Below are positions 22,772 to 35,962 of a stretch of DNA of 64,000 nucleotides, piece by piece (the stretch's first letter is position 1; every line of letters starts with the position of its first letter). The stretch covers positions 5,870,850 to 5,934,849 of the forward strand of contig CM034113.1 in assembly GCA_019914945.1 (NCBI GenBank). Reading direction: 5' to 3'. The notes below the pieces were generated by a model. That model was not told the origin of the DNA. It searched no databases and was given only the letters and a program-made list of their open reading frames with translations. Position numbers and translations under genes: made by a program. This DNA comes from Typha latifolia. Lineage: Eukaryota; Streptophyta; Magnoliopsida; Poales; Typhaceae.

Positions 22772-25700
22772 ATGGACGCCGCTTCCCGCCCCGCCGTTGT
22801 CATCGACAACGGAACCGGGTATGTAGATGTGGGATTTTGTATTAGTATTATTATTTTTTGATCTAGTTGGTTGCTTGTGAGAGTTGTTGATTTTGGAGAT
22901 TGAATGAATGAGATTGAGGTAGAAAGTGATCCAGATACTAGATTTTTATAGCTTTACATGTTATCTTTTGATAGATGTTTAATTGAAGCGAGAGAATTCA
23001 AGAAGCAAGATGATGTGCTGAATTAGTGTGATTGGAATCGAACAGGTTTTCCTGTAAAAGTAACAACTCATCTGATTCAGGAGAGAATACTCAATTGATA
23101 TGCCATGATGAGACTTGTAGGAAGCTATGCGTTTTTCTTGATGTTATCCAGCTGGATGGTAGGCGGTAGGCAGCACCGAATAATTCATTTTTTGTTTGAA
23201 TGCTAGATGATGCAAACAAGGATGAGGTTTTTGAAAGCTTGATTTGATAAGCAGAAGATGATTGATAGGAGATTTTTGTTTTATATGCTTAACTACAGAG
23301 CTAATGTAATATCTATAAATTTCTTTCCATCTGACATATTTTATACTTGTAAAATAGATACGAATGCACAGTATGGAATTGCATTATATGGTGTAAGTTA
23401 CCGTCTTTTCTTGACCTTTTTGCAACGTCTTATGTTTAGGTATACCAAAATGGGATTTGCTGGCAATGTTGAACCTTGTTTTATCATTCCTACTGTTGTT
23501 GCTGTCAATGAGTCTGTGTTGAACCAATCAAGAACATCTCTCAAGGGAAATTGGCTAGCACAGCATAGTGCAGGTGTAATGGCTGATCTTGATTTTTTCA
23601 TCGGAGACGAAGCTTTATCACGTTCTCGTTCTAGTAGTACATACAATCTCAGTTACCCTATTCGTCAAGGTCAGGTATGATATCATCCATTCATAGGATT
23701 CACATATGAGCAGTCTACTAGAAATGTATAAGTTAGGTGTCATGTTTGAGCAGTCCTTTAGGGATGTTAAGTTAAATTATATTATTCTGTAGGTGGAGAA
23801 CTGGGACACAATGGAAAGATTTTGGCAACAATGTATTTTCAATTATTTGCGCTGTGATCCTGAAGATCACTATTTCCTTCTGACTGAAAGCCCCCTCACT
23901 GCTCCTGAAAATCGTGAATATACAGGAGAAATCATGTTTGAGACATTCAACGTTCCTGGGCTGTATATAGCAGTCCAACCTGTTCTTGCCCTTGCTGCAG
24001 GATATACTACTTCAAAGGTTCGTTTTCGCAGTTCTTCCTCATGAGCTTATACCCTAATTATGTAGCTTAATTTTTCTTGCAACATTTACTCTCTGTTACC
24101 AGTTCTAAGTTATTCTGCTAGAACCTAAAACTTGCAATACTCATAAGATGCAAATGGTGCTTTGGCTTTTACTTTGTTTAGTCTTGCACATATCAAAGGG
24201 GTGTAATGGAAAAGAGTGCTATCTAATTTGTTTATACTATTTCACTTATTAATTTGTCTAATCTCATCTTCCAGCTCCTGTATTCTTGATATTAGGAATG
24301 TCAGGTGTTCAGTTAGCAAGCAACCAAAGTTCTCCTCTGTTGTCCATACCTATATCACATGTTTATAAATGACATACAAATGTAGTGTAAGTCATCTAGT
24401 TAAGATTTCTAAGGCATTAGCTTTAATTTGGTTCTACATTTACTTGTTGTAGTGAATTCCGTTTTTTTTCTTCTCATCTTGATGTGATCAAGATGCAGCA
24501 CTTGGCTCAATTTGAACAATTATAAAAGAATATTGTGAAAGTAAAGCAGAAATTATGAAATATAGATGATACATCTTCGCATCTTCATTCTGCATTTTCT
24601 TCCTTATATTTTCAAGTATTCCAATCTTTCTTTACTTCAGATGGTAGTAAGGAAGATTCAGTTACCTACTTTCCTTGTTATTGTGTACATATGTGTGTGT
24701 CTACTTTTTTGTTCTTATAACTCCATATTTCAGTTTTTCTTATAAACTTGAAGCCCATGATAAAACCTAATGTAGAATTTAAACTGACGCCTAACATTTT
24801 TTTTTTGAAGTGCATTGGGCTTTCAAGTCCTTGCGTGGCCAAATCTTTTGACATATTACTTGCTTGTAATTCAGTCTTTTATGCACGCGCACGCGCACAC
24901 ACATAGAAGCACTGCAAGTTTATATATACAACAAAAATATGTAATACTTATCTTATAGCATACATTAATATTTGAGGCATTGCTTATCTATTTAAAAGTT
25001 TCATCATTCTGCCTTATATTTTTCTTGGCCTTCAATTTTTCACATGCCATGAGGTTGATATATTTAATCTGTAATACATGTTGTTTCTTCAGTGTGAAAT
25101 GACAGGTGTAGTGGTTGATGTTGGAGATGGTGCTACACATGTTGTGCCAGTTGCTGATGGATATGTCATTGGGAGTAGTATCAAATCTATTCCTGTTGCG
25201 GGCAAAGATGTTACTCAGTTTATTCAGCAGCTTATAAGGGTAAATACTTAAAACTTTTTATCTCTTTTAACTTATAAGAGTTGCTATAACTCATGGTCAG
25301 ATTCTAGTATGCTTAAAAAAGAAAGTCATCATTCTATGTACTGTTTCCTAAGTGATCTTGTGTTATAAGAAATTCTGAGCCATGATGCTCCGTATTCTTG
25401 ATTAAATTCTAAGTAGTATCTTGCTTTGTCAAATCATGGGAAAACGAGCCAAAATAGCTAGTGCTGTGGCATGGTTCTTTTGGAAGGAAGTGTTCTATAT
25501 TAGGTTCTCAATTTGCATGAATGACAGATCCATTGGTACATTGGGGTTCATTGGGAAGATTGCAAGGAGCCTCGGATCGTAAAACAGAAAAGATTTACCA
25601 ACATGGTTGCAGGGTGCAACCTACAATTTCATAAAGCAGAATCATGATTTTGACTTTGCTGCTACCAATGCTAGGTTTATACAAAATTCACAAACATATA

Positions 25701-28700
25701 TTTCATATATTCCAAAATTTCTTTTTATCTTGTAAGGCTACATTACTTAAATTACCCCAGTTATATGCATGGTACATTACTAATTCAGGCCTTCTTTTTC
25801 TCTCTTCATCATTCAAAGTTTCAAACATGTCTAACATGGGGGAATTGCTTTGGAGCAGAATGCAATCAAGTAGCTTCACAGGAGTACAGGACAATGAAAA
25901 AAATCTAATAAATTCTATTACTTGGTGACAACCTGGCATTTTCTGTCAAATTCTGAAGCCAAGGCTATGAGGCAAAGAAATAGAACATACAGAGACTGTT
26001 CGTATTTCATAATTTTATATCGTTTTAACTGGAGAGCTTATCATGAAAGTTCCTCTATAGTTGTAAGAGTCCAGAAAAAAAGAGGACATGATTAGTATGA
26101 TACCTGGACTGACTTTCTTCATTATGTAACAAATAAGCAAAAACAGGCAAATGAAGAACTCTCTTTTGATGAAGACATTTCTAGTGAATTTTTTAAATTT
26201 GATTTGCAAAACTTTTGGCTTTTGTAAGATTTGCCTAGGAATTCAATTCAGCAGCTATCTACTTACTTATTGGCATTTCTATTTGCAAGCCAACTTGAGA
26301 AACTGTACTCTGTGATTGACTAGTAACGAGATGTAAAATAATATTTTTTCTACAGGCCTTTTTCAAGGAAATATAAAATAGCGGGAGCGTTTAAATAGAA
26401 GAGCTTTATGCTGCTTATTAATTGATCCTTCTTTTTTATAAACAAAAAAATGATTTTGTTTCATGTAGGAAAGGGGAGAACACATACCCCCAGAAGACTC
26501 TTTTGAGGTGGCTCGGAAAGTTAAAGAAATGTATTGTTATACTTGTTCAGATATTGTCAAGGTAATTTTTATTTTGCGTAGTGACCATTGGAGATAAATC
26601 ATTTTTCCATTGCATAGAAATGCGGTGCATGGTTTTAACTTTTAAGTGACAGTAACTTTTCCTAAAATCTCCTTAGTTATTCTTCAGTGGATGACATGAC
26701 ATGCTATTTGTTATGCTGATAAATATGATTTCTATTGAAATTGTAAGATCCATAAAATTTTCTGTATATAACAGTATGTTATTCACTTATTTAACAGTCT
26801 TACATTGTAATAATTATTTAAATCATGAAAATATATATTGCTTGTACTTACCAGGTGATTAATGTAGGATAATAGCCTTCAAAGTTCAATACTCCTTATT
26901 TTATGGTTAACTTAATGATGAGAGTTAAACTGTCTTTAGACTCCAACCTTCTAGGATTCTGCTCCTGGTAATTGATTTTGCCATGTGTTGCAAATTATTC
27001 GCTTCTGTTGGTATCAGATCTAGCAATCCATGATGCTGACATTATACAAGAGATATTTAAAACTTTCAGAAGAAGTATAAAGAGAGACTTTATAACATGA
27101 ATATTGCAAGCATGATTGTTGTAGAGTATCATCTTTTATGATGTTATTGGCTATCAATGTCTGCATACTGCATATCAGAACACTAAGACTGTAACACCCT
27201 GTTTGGAATCCTCAAATCAGAGGATTTGAGTGGATTTGGATTTTTATTTGAAGGAAATCCTATGTTTGGAATGCCTCGATGAGAGATGAGAGAAATTCAA
27301 TCGATTTGGGACTCACTATACCTAACAAAATGAGATGAATTGAGGTGTGATTTCATGAGAACTGATTTCTAACTCAACCAAAAATTTTATATTCCATAAT
27401 TGTCCTTAGTGTACTAATTAATGAAACTCTACCTATGCCTCTTCTCTTCTCATCTGTTCTCACATTAATATTCTCCTTTTTTCCAAGTCAGTTACGTGCT
27501 TCCTATTTCTCCTCTTCTTTGCTTCTAATTGTTTGGTTTAATTTGTTTAATGAATATATTATTGATTCCTAAGATTGTGTTATTATTAATTTCTTTTTCT
27601 GAGAATGATTGGATGTAGCCCCAATTAAAATTCATTAAGAAAATGAAGAAGTATCAAATATAGACTTACAGATCAAGAAGGGAGTTAAAAGCCATAAAAT
27701 CTGTTTTGCATTTCGGCAGGTAAAAGCAACTCCAATTATGCCAGAAAGACTTTTTTAACAAAGTAAAACCAACTTCAGTGTCAACCTCCCAGTAACAAAG
27801 TTGCTTGTGCTGCTCATTCGAAGAAGCCACCATAGGATTGAAATTAACATGTTCCAAGCCAGTGTGTTATTATCAACTTTTTATTCTATAATATTGTATA
27901 GTTAATTCGTATTGATGATAAAAGGGTATAATAGGGATATAGAACATATTGAAATGAATTCCTACTTGAAATCCATTTGGATTTGACTCCAAACAGAGCC
28001 TAAGCATGTATCAAGCTGAGTTTCTAAAGCCATTAGGGACGTGTCCTATTGAAGGAGATGAGATGCACCTATTATTAGAAATTTAGCACTGATACATAAG
28101 TGGTTAATTTGGTCTATATTCATTTTAGAATCACTAGGAACGGATGCTCTAAAATGGCCACTTATCTAGGCAGCTCAAATACCGCATAATGCTTGCAGTA
28201 TGTGGTTGTTGATTCAACTGTCTAGTAGATGAAGTATTTTAAAATGTTATATAGGAATATTAGTATCTAGAAGAATCTAAAATGCTTTGAGAATAAAAAA
28301 ATGTAAGAGTATTTATATAGAAAAGGAATCTGGCAAAAATTGAGTAGGAAATATGATAAATGAAATTCTTTTGAGAACATATTTGTTGATAATTGGATGT
28401 TATATGGTACTGTTATATAACATGCTAAAGTTTCAAGTTTGCTAATGCAAGAAGCAAATGTACCTGCTATGTAATTATTAAATAATAAAATAATAATAAA
28501 AATAAAATATAGATGTACAAATAATGGTGAATGCTTACTCTTTTAACTGTCTAGTAACCCTTATTCCTAGAGGTTAATTGCTTCATTTACTTATATCATT
28601 GTTTTCCTTAATATGCAAATATTTGGTGCCATCACTACAAGGACCAACTGCATCTGAAAGACCCTTAGGCTGGCTGTGGAAGACTAGCGGCCAACATGAT

Positions 28701-31700
28701 ACCCAGTAACATGTGGGTGGAAATTGCAATCTATGACCTAGATTAAGAAAAGGGAGAGATTTGGCAGGAACTTATCTCTATAGTGTCTACTAGTAATGAA
28801 GATTCCTTTGGGCAAAATTTTGGAGTTATATGGAGGACTGACTTCTGAGTCCTGCTAGGTAATTTGAGGATTCTTTTTTAATTTTTTTAACTGCAATCCA
28901 CCCAACAGATTTTGGAGATCTGAAGAGTAGGTTCTCTAGAGAGACACTTCATGTTGGGGAAAATTGAGAACAAGCAAAAGACTTTTGTTGCTGATCTGTA
29001 TCTCTAAAACAATCTTTAAATATTGAGATAAACAAATTAGTGAAAAGAAGTTTTTTTTATAATTTATAATACCAAATATATCCTTGACTAGAATTGGCTA
29101 GAGAAGGAAGTGATTGTATAATATCTTCCAAACCTAAGGGCTTAGACATAGTCTATCTATCATGGATGCTGAAGTTTGTCCACGGACAACCATCAATTAT
29201 GAAGACTAGTTAAGTATTTAACGAAGGATGTTGAGGCTGTGCCATTGTGGTCCAAATTAAGAGTTTAAAGGACCAACTGAAGTACACCAGTTTCCAGAGA
29301 CATGATGCAAAATATTTGATCTGAAGGTTGCAAGTGGCATATAACGCTTGGTTTTTGGGTCCCTTTTTGGGTCCTAACTTGCTTTGGCATGTGATTAGAA
29401 AATAACATCATAGGACCAACTCTTGATAGGCATGAATTTAACACATTTATGTGATAATCATGGAAAAGGATGTTATTTTAGCTAGTGTAATTAGAGGAAA
29501 CTAAAATGCATAGGTTGATTAAACAAACGGAAGATTGCATAGTGTATATCCTAAGAGTACACAAAAAGAATGATTGTTCAAACTCAAAAGAAGAGGTGTA
29601 CCACCTGAAGAAGTTATAGAAGACTTAAGTATTTTGTATTAGTCATATAAGCAATATGAATTTGCAGAAATACTTATGTTGCAGTAAGTGATTCTATCAA
29701 ATAGCATGCGCTGTGGAATCTCATCTCAAAATGTATAGTTAATTAATAAGTTCAATATAACCAGCACAAACAAGGACAGACGTCGAACATTGAAATAACT
29801 TTGTTACAGGAAATTCACTTTTCTTCTCCAATTACCCTTATGTTAGTTGTAGCTCCGGAATCCATCTAGTTATTATTTTGGTATAATCTAGTCAATCAAG
29901 TTAATCGCATATCTCCTGATCTCAGGAGGAATGCTATCAGGACTTAATATGTTTCCAGTTTTGTAATATTATTGAAATGCAACCATATTTGTTAAAGGCT
30001 TCACTGTCGAGATGATATTGTTAATATAAGTGATTTTTACAGTGTATCCTTATTTGCTGTTTTTTGTACCTCAGGAGTTTAACAAGCATGATAGAGAACC
30101 TTCAAGGTACATCAAGCAATGGACTGGTGTTAAACCAAAGACTGGAGCACCATACTCTTGTGATATTGGATATGAGCGCTTCCTTGGGCCAGAGGTAGGG
30201 ATTTTCAACTATTGACCTTTCTCAGAAGATTTATGTTTGTGTAATGATTTTTGTGTGAAAATTTGAAAAAATTAATAATAGCTGATATGTAATCTGATTT
30301 AGTTTTGCATTATTCTGACAGAAATCTCTTAATTTAGTTGCTTCTTGTACCTGTTCTAGTTCAGTCTTCAGTAGATAATAAGCTTGTGTTGCACTTTGTG
30401 ATGTTTTCCCTCTTGTTCTGTCATCTGGAATTCACGTATCAAATAGCATAATTAGTTAGGGACAAATTTGTAACCTTTCTCTGTCAACATGGATTTTGGT
30501 TGTTAGAACTCGTTCTACATTAACGTTTAGTTTTCCTTCAATCTATGTTGATCATACTGTTTACCTGCCATTGTTACCTGCTTTAACGGCTGCCTTCATC
30601 ATTGCCGCTGATAATTCCACTTGCATGACCTAAGCTACTGCTTCTGTTCTATTGTCAGCATCAGGTGGTTGAGTAAATCTTGTTGCTGTACATATATTGT
30701 CTTCTGTGCATGACCTGTTAAGTGTTAACCTTTAAAGTATCACCCCTTGTAGTATGTACTATGTACCGGCAATCCCGAGATACCATTTTACCATATTGAC
30801 AAAAATTAGTGAACTCATATTTCCAAAATATGCAGCATTAATGGGAGTTTTGTGAAGAATGTTAATCAAGATTGTATGCACATCTCTATTCAGATATCAT
30901 TTTTATTCGCTAGGGCAGCTATTTCAGCCTTTTGAGAGAGCAAAATCACCAATTCCTCTCCAAATCCTGTTACTATAAGTTTCTCCATTAGTTAGTCACA
31001 CCCCCTTACTCCTGACTCTTTTTGCTAGTTCTCATGGGGATAACAGATAGAATCCTGAAATATTTTCATATCTGGTCTTGTAGGCTTGTGTGTTGTTCTC
31101 AGACATGCTCTACTAACTTGTAAAATATTTATGCTTATCAATGCTGAGATTATGGCCTTATGGGACACTTTTCTCCGTCAGAATTGTCTGTCACTGTCTC
31201 ACTATCCTTTCCTGTATGCAGATCTTTTTCCATCCTGAGATATATGGAAGCGACTTTACTACCCCTTTACCTGCTGTCATTGACAAGTGCATTCAATCAT
31301 CACCAATTGACACAAGAAGGGCTCTCTATAAGGTAGATGTCATCAAAGTATTTGTTTCTGTATAAGCTTGTCCTGAAATAATCTCTCTTTTGTAAGTTTA
31401 AGCTTGTGATCATTGTCTCAGAACATAGTTCTCTCTGGGGGATCAACCATGTTTAAGGACTTCCACAGAAGATTGCAACGTGATCTTAAAAAGATAGTAG
31501 ATACTCGGGTTACGGGGGGCTCACGACTTGGTGGAGATGTAAAGGTAGGAGTTTTTACTTTTCTAAGGAATCCAGTTTTATAGTATTCAAAATCCACACT
31601 GACTTGTTTTTGAATTTCCAGTCTCAGCCGATTGAAGTCAATGTGGTCAGCCATCCAATCCAGAGATATGCGGTTTGGTTTGGAGGTTCTGTACTTGCCT

Positions 31701-34700
31701 CAACGCCTGAATTTTACGGGGTACTTTTCTATTCTTTCGGATCTTTTTGACTAATAATTTTAACTTAGCTTAAGAGTAGCATAATTCACATTAGAGGACT
31801 AGTTTTTTATCTTCAAACAAATCGCCATGAAAAGATTTTTTTTTTTTAAATATAGAGAGTTCAGTAAGCATGAATGCATGATATTAGATACTAAGGGTAA
31901 TTATCATGCTGTGCCCTACAGTAACAGAAGGAAAATTGGAACCAATTATCCTTTGCTATGATTGACTGCTTGACGACTCATTTCTTTTCCAAACTTGAAC
32001 TTAAGCTGTAAATTACACTTATTAGATGTAAGCCATGAAATATTTGTAGTTCCATTATATATAATATTCCTATAACCTTCTATATTAAGTAACATTTTTA
32101 AATATTTATATTTGTGTTATTTGTGTTATTTGTGTATGTATATATATGTATACATCTATAATATCGGTAGGATTTTAGGTTCAGTGCTATTGACAAAAAA
32201 TAGCTGATGGGGGAATTTACTTGCAGCATTATTTTAAAATACTTAGAAACCAGAGAGGCGGAACATGTTATTGGGAAGCCTCACTCATATGTCAAGTCAA
32301 AAGAAGTAGCTAGGTTTTAAACTTTTGAAGAATCAATTTTACGTGATTATGGTTTCAAGGACTCCAAAAGAGTCAAAGTTTATAATCCAATCAAACTACT
32401 GAACAGAGGCTTATCCTAACTCTCAAAACGAATAATTGTTTGTCCAATTTGAATTAGCAAGAAGTCTCTATTGTTTGTGAATTTCCATTCTTAATTTTTC
32501 TAAATATTCTAGATCACTTGGAACTGAGCATATTGTCAAATTGGGCAAACGATTATTCATTTTGAGTGTTAGGATAAGCCTCTGTTCAATAGTCTATTAT
32601 GATTCGACCGCGGGGGTATCAAGTTAGTTGAGTCAAGTCCGATCTAGTTAGTCTAATTTGATTATTTTTTAAATTTTAAATTTAAACGGATAATCTACAT
32701 GTGGATTCAATCCGTTAGAACTCTACTCCTATAAATAGAAGTAATGAGATTTTTATGATGTGTGGAATGATAATTGAGTTAATTTATTTTATATTTGAGT
32801 TATTATTATTTTATCGTAGTCGTAGATCGTTTTTATTTTTGTAGGAGTAGATCTTAACTATAGATCCATTCAAAGTACTCAAATCCTAGCCGCCCTCTTC
32901 ATCCATAAGCCACCCTACCTTATAGTCGTCCACCACCACCCTTAGCCGTCCACTTGATTTGAATCGAGTCAGGCTGGATCACATCATGGGGATATTAGGC
33001 TCGATGGATCGAGTTTATATTTCTTTTAATTAATTCATAATATAAATCCTTAAGGCAAGTCTAGCTAAGTAACGTAAATCATTAATATATGTTCAGTTAA
33101 ATTATGTAAGCCTTTAAGACAAGTCCAAATAAGTTATGTAAGCTTTTAAGACAAATCCTAATTTGAGTCGTGTAAGCCTTTAGGGCTAGTCTTAGTAGGA
33201 CTCATTGTACCCAACCTCCTATATATAGAAGGGCTCGGTTTCTTTGTTTAATCATCCAAGTATTGAAAAATTATTGAGGTTAGCTTATTTATTATTGTCG
33301 CATCTACCGTTTTATCGTAGCCATTAGATTGTCTTTATCTTTGTAGGAGTAGATTATAACAGTAGAATCTTTTCGACCTTCCAAACTCTAGCCACTATCT
33401 TCCTTCAGCAACAATCCTATTGTATGACCATCCACTACCACCGTTGGCCATCCACCACACTCCAACAATCGCCGCAATGTCAAATATTTTCACTTTTGTT
33501 CGTTCTGATCTTTTTTCACTATTTTATTTTTTAACTTTTCATCCCAACCTTTGATTCATGTGAAATTGAATTCATTAGATCCGTGACTTATGAGGCTTCC
33601 TCCCATAAAAATATCATAATTTTTTTACGTCTGGATCGTTCTAGATCTGGTTCGTAACATCACCACCCTCCGACGACCACCGTAATGTTGGATATTTACT
33701 GATATGCCCCGTTCTGACCTTTCTTCACTCTTTTATTTTTAACTTTTCACTTTGACCTTGGATTTACATAGCATCAAAGCTATTAAATTCGTAACTCGTG
33801 CGGCTACCACAACAAAAATTTTCATACTTTTCTTATGTCCAGATCGGTTCAGATCTGGTTCGTAACATAGTCTGATTGGATTTTAATTCAACTTTCTCAA
33901 TCTAGCTACACACCTACCTATGTATTTTATATGCGCAAAACAAGTTTAAAGGTTGGAGATAATTTTATTTATTTGTTTTAGTGTTTATTAAATTGAAAGT
34001 AAGAATATAACAAGTTGCCATAACACTCCTTTGGCCCCCTGTATACACATGAAAAGGGTGTGCTGGTGTTTGACAAAGAAGAATGAGAGGTTAGCAGAGT
34101 TGAAGTTGCTTGTAGTCCAATGCATGATGTTCTACAAGAAAGATAGATTAGTGCACAGGAGTGATAGAATCCCACGCTATCACTCCGCTGCTATGAGCTA
34201 CAAAGTACTTGAGAATTAGAAAAAAAGATACTCAAAGCTATTCTTTTGATTTCCCACTAACTTTACTACTTGAAGATAAGAGGGTGGGTGAGAAGAGGTG
34301 CCACATGCTCCCACCTTTTCAGGGTTATGGGGCACAAGACATGCAACCTTGCCACTGTTACAAAGAGTTGTTTCTGTTAATTGAAGCCACTGTGACCGGG
34401 AAAGACACTGCAAGCCTAAACTTTGAATCAAGTGAGCCCTGATATTCTGTTGTTTGGACGTGTGTGTGCACACCCACACACAAAGGTTCTCATTGCAGTC
34501 ACATGGAAGCTGAAACTTCATACAATATCCTTCAGTAACTGACCCTCAGGCAATAAACTCTAGTTGCTAATTTTTGGTATTGCTCCGGTCGAAACAAAAA
34601 GGGAAAGTTGTTTCTGCTGCAAATATAATGAACTTAGATTATTCAAAGACTACAGAAGGAGGATTCCATGTGCTTATTTTTCTCTCGCCATAAGTGTGTT

Positions 34701-35235
34701 ATCATACATCTGCCAGCTAAGTCACATTCATGTCTTACTAGTTACTACTGCATGATGAAATCTGCAGACTGTTTGCAAATTGTCCTGCTTATTTTTCATG
34801 GTAGTGAATAACCTGCTCTTGTAAACAATCTAAGGAATGAACTATGAAAGGTAATTTTCTACTTAATCTTGAGTATAATCCAATTAGATGCCTATTTGTA
34901 TCCTACTTGCATGCAACAGGAAAACCTACCTCTATCATTATATTGTACAATTGCTAGAATAGGACCGAGTCCGGCTGATGTAAATCTTGGGTATAATAAA
35001 GTGCCACCTTATGAAGTGAAAATCATTGAACCACTGCAAATAAGAGTTGCTACTTAAACAGTTCTGAACTACTTCATGTTCTCATTCCCTACTTCCTAGA
35101 TCTATTTCAGTGTCTTAGAAACTGAGAGCTAAACTGGAGATGTGCTTTTCACAGGCTTGTCACACAAAAGCAGAATATGAGGAGTATGGAGCAAGCATAT
35201 GCCGAACAAATCCTGTGTTCAAGGGAATGTACTGA
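22772..35235 (+). CDS. ARP3: Actin-related protein 3 (ARP2/3 complex), complete
   Basis: Exons: 22772-22818, 23440-23674, 23793-24017, 25093-25239, 26469-26561, 30075-30194, 31222-31332, 31422-31544, 31622-31720, 35155-35235 (stop TGA); 426 residues, matching the family (~427). ARP3 pairs with ARP2 in the seven-subunit complex that nucleates branched actin filaments; Arabidopsis mutants (distorted1) have misshapen trichomes (family knowledge). Actin-fold motifs: the phosphate-1 loop [15 protein letters not shown] at the N terminus, phosphate-2 [14 protein letters not shown], the ARP3-specific [13 protein letters not shown], the adenosine motif [12 protein letters not shown], and [14 protein letters not shown] near the end; the last exon gives [16 protein letters not shown]. 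The first exon is only 47 bp; its split Gly codon (GG|G) fixes the junction. Intron 5 (3.5 kb) and intron 9 (3.4 kb) contain transposon insertions; the remaining introns are 77-1229 nt. No frameshift or stop. Confidence 0.97.
24881..24904. repeat. Alternating purine-pyrimidine tract (CG/CA)
   Basis: Twenty-four bases of strict purine-pyrimidine alternation, with ACGCGCACGCGCACACAC at its core, in ARP3 intron 3. Such tracts can adopt Z-DNA under supercoiling (general knowledge); function here is not implied. Confidence 0.85.
27195..28000. mobile_element. PIF/Harbinger-like MITE in ARP3 intron 5, 806 bp
   Basis: The left end CACCCTGTTTGG and the reverse complement of the right end, GGCTCTGTTTGG, are 12-bp inverted ends sharing CTGTTTGG, and both sides are flanked by TAA (27192-27194 and 28001-28003). 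A 3-bp TTA/TAA duplication with CTGTTTGG-type ends fits PIF/Harbinger elements (family knowledge). Subterminal sequence continues the symmetry (ATTTGAGTGGATTTGG on the left, CCATTTGGATTTGA on the right). No transposase; the minus-strand frame 27666-27857 is not recognisable. Confidence 0.75.
32384..32604. repeat. Long inverted repeat, 69-bp arms, 83-nt spacer (ARP3 intron 9)
   Basis: Arm 32384-32452 (with GAACAGAGGCTTATCCTAAC) pairs with arm 32536-32604 (GTTAGGATAAGCCTCTGTTC) at roughly 85-90 % identity by eye. Transcribed with the intron, it would fold into a long hairpin. It is either a foldback/MITE or a hairpin source; the arms abut the LTR-like cluster on the right. Confidence 0.85.
32605..33880 (+). 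mobile_element. LTR-retrotransposon-derived cluster (ARP3 intron 9)
   Basis: Two promoter-like copies are visible: CTATAAATAGAAG near 32730 and CTATATATAGAAGGGCTC near 33222, each followed by TTTTATCGTAG and TTGTAGGAGTAGAT (about 32809-32850 and 33310-33352), so an LTR-like block is present twice. After the second come two tandem ~208-bp units (33451-33660 and 33661-33868), each ending in CTGGTTCGTAACAT. These units match 21075-21320. No pol domain. Insertion in the intron leaves the ARP3 splice sites untouched. Confidence 0.65.
34158..34186. repeat. Perfect 10-bp stem hairpin, 9-nt loop
   Basis: GGAGTGATAG, loop AATCCCACG, CTATCACTCC within ARP3 intron 9. No CTRR terminus follows, so it is not a clear Helitron 3' end. 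Confidence 0.8.
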
Positions 35236-35940
35236 ATGGGAAAGCTTGTCTACCTGATATACTTACGATTTGCATCGGCATGATAAAGCTACTGAAAACA
35301 ACATTATTCCCTTGGAAGTTCCTGCATATGATCATATCTGCATTACCTGGAAAATACCGACGAGCGGCCTTTGTATGGGTTGTACTATTGTACGATATAT
35401 CTACTGCAAGCTGAATCTTTTTGCTGTCAATTTGTTCCATATTCATTTCAGAAAGTTTCTATAGTTTTGACGAATGAAAAGGGAAAGAAAATCTGCTACT
35501 TTGTACACTAGGCAGAGATGTTAGTATGTTGTTGAATAGTAAATGATGAGTCAAAGCTGAATCACCTTTTAGCGTTCGGCTTAATAGATTCAACGCTGAC
35601 ATTCTTTGGATTTAATTACTTGCAATCATATCCTTTATAGTGTGCTACCAATCCTAGGATTTTTTACTCTCACAGAACTCATATCGGCACTTTACTGAGC
35701 ATTTCTTATGTTTAGCCATTTGCATCTACAATGATGTACTTGTCTATGTTAAATTTACCAGCAAACGGACTTTCTCTTGACTGCATAGGAGAAAAGAATG
35801 GGCTTATTTGTCTTAATTTAATACAACTATGTAGGAAAAGTAGGTTTTTTATTTTTCCATGGTTGCCATATTCTTTTTTATACGTTTTGCATCTTTATTT
35901 TCCTATCATCCCTTCTTTCATAGTGTGACCGAAAACATTA
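35236..35940 (+). other. ARP3 3' UTR and flank
   Basis: Unique-looking T-rich sequence after the stop; no strong poly(A) signal could be singled out. Small open frames have no similarity. Confidence 0.5.
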
Positions 35941-35962
35941 TACATTGTATAAAATGCTATTT

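Noticed and set aside
34158..34186. Helitron 3' terminus
   Set aside because: The hairpin is not followed by CTRR at the expected distance, and no TC 5' end was identified.
34441..34485. GTGTGTGTGCACACCCACACAC as a regulatory palindrome
   Set aside because: Simple CA/TG repeat forming an accidental palindrome in an intron.
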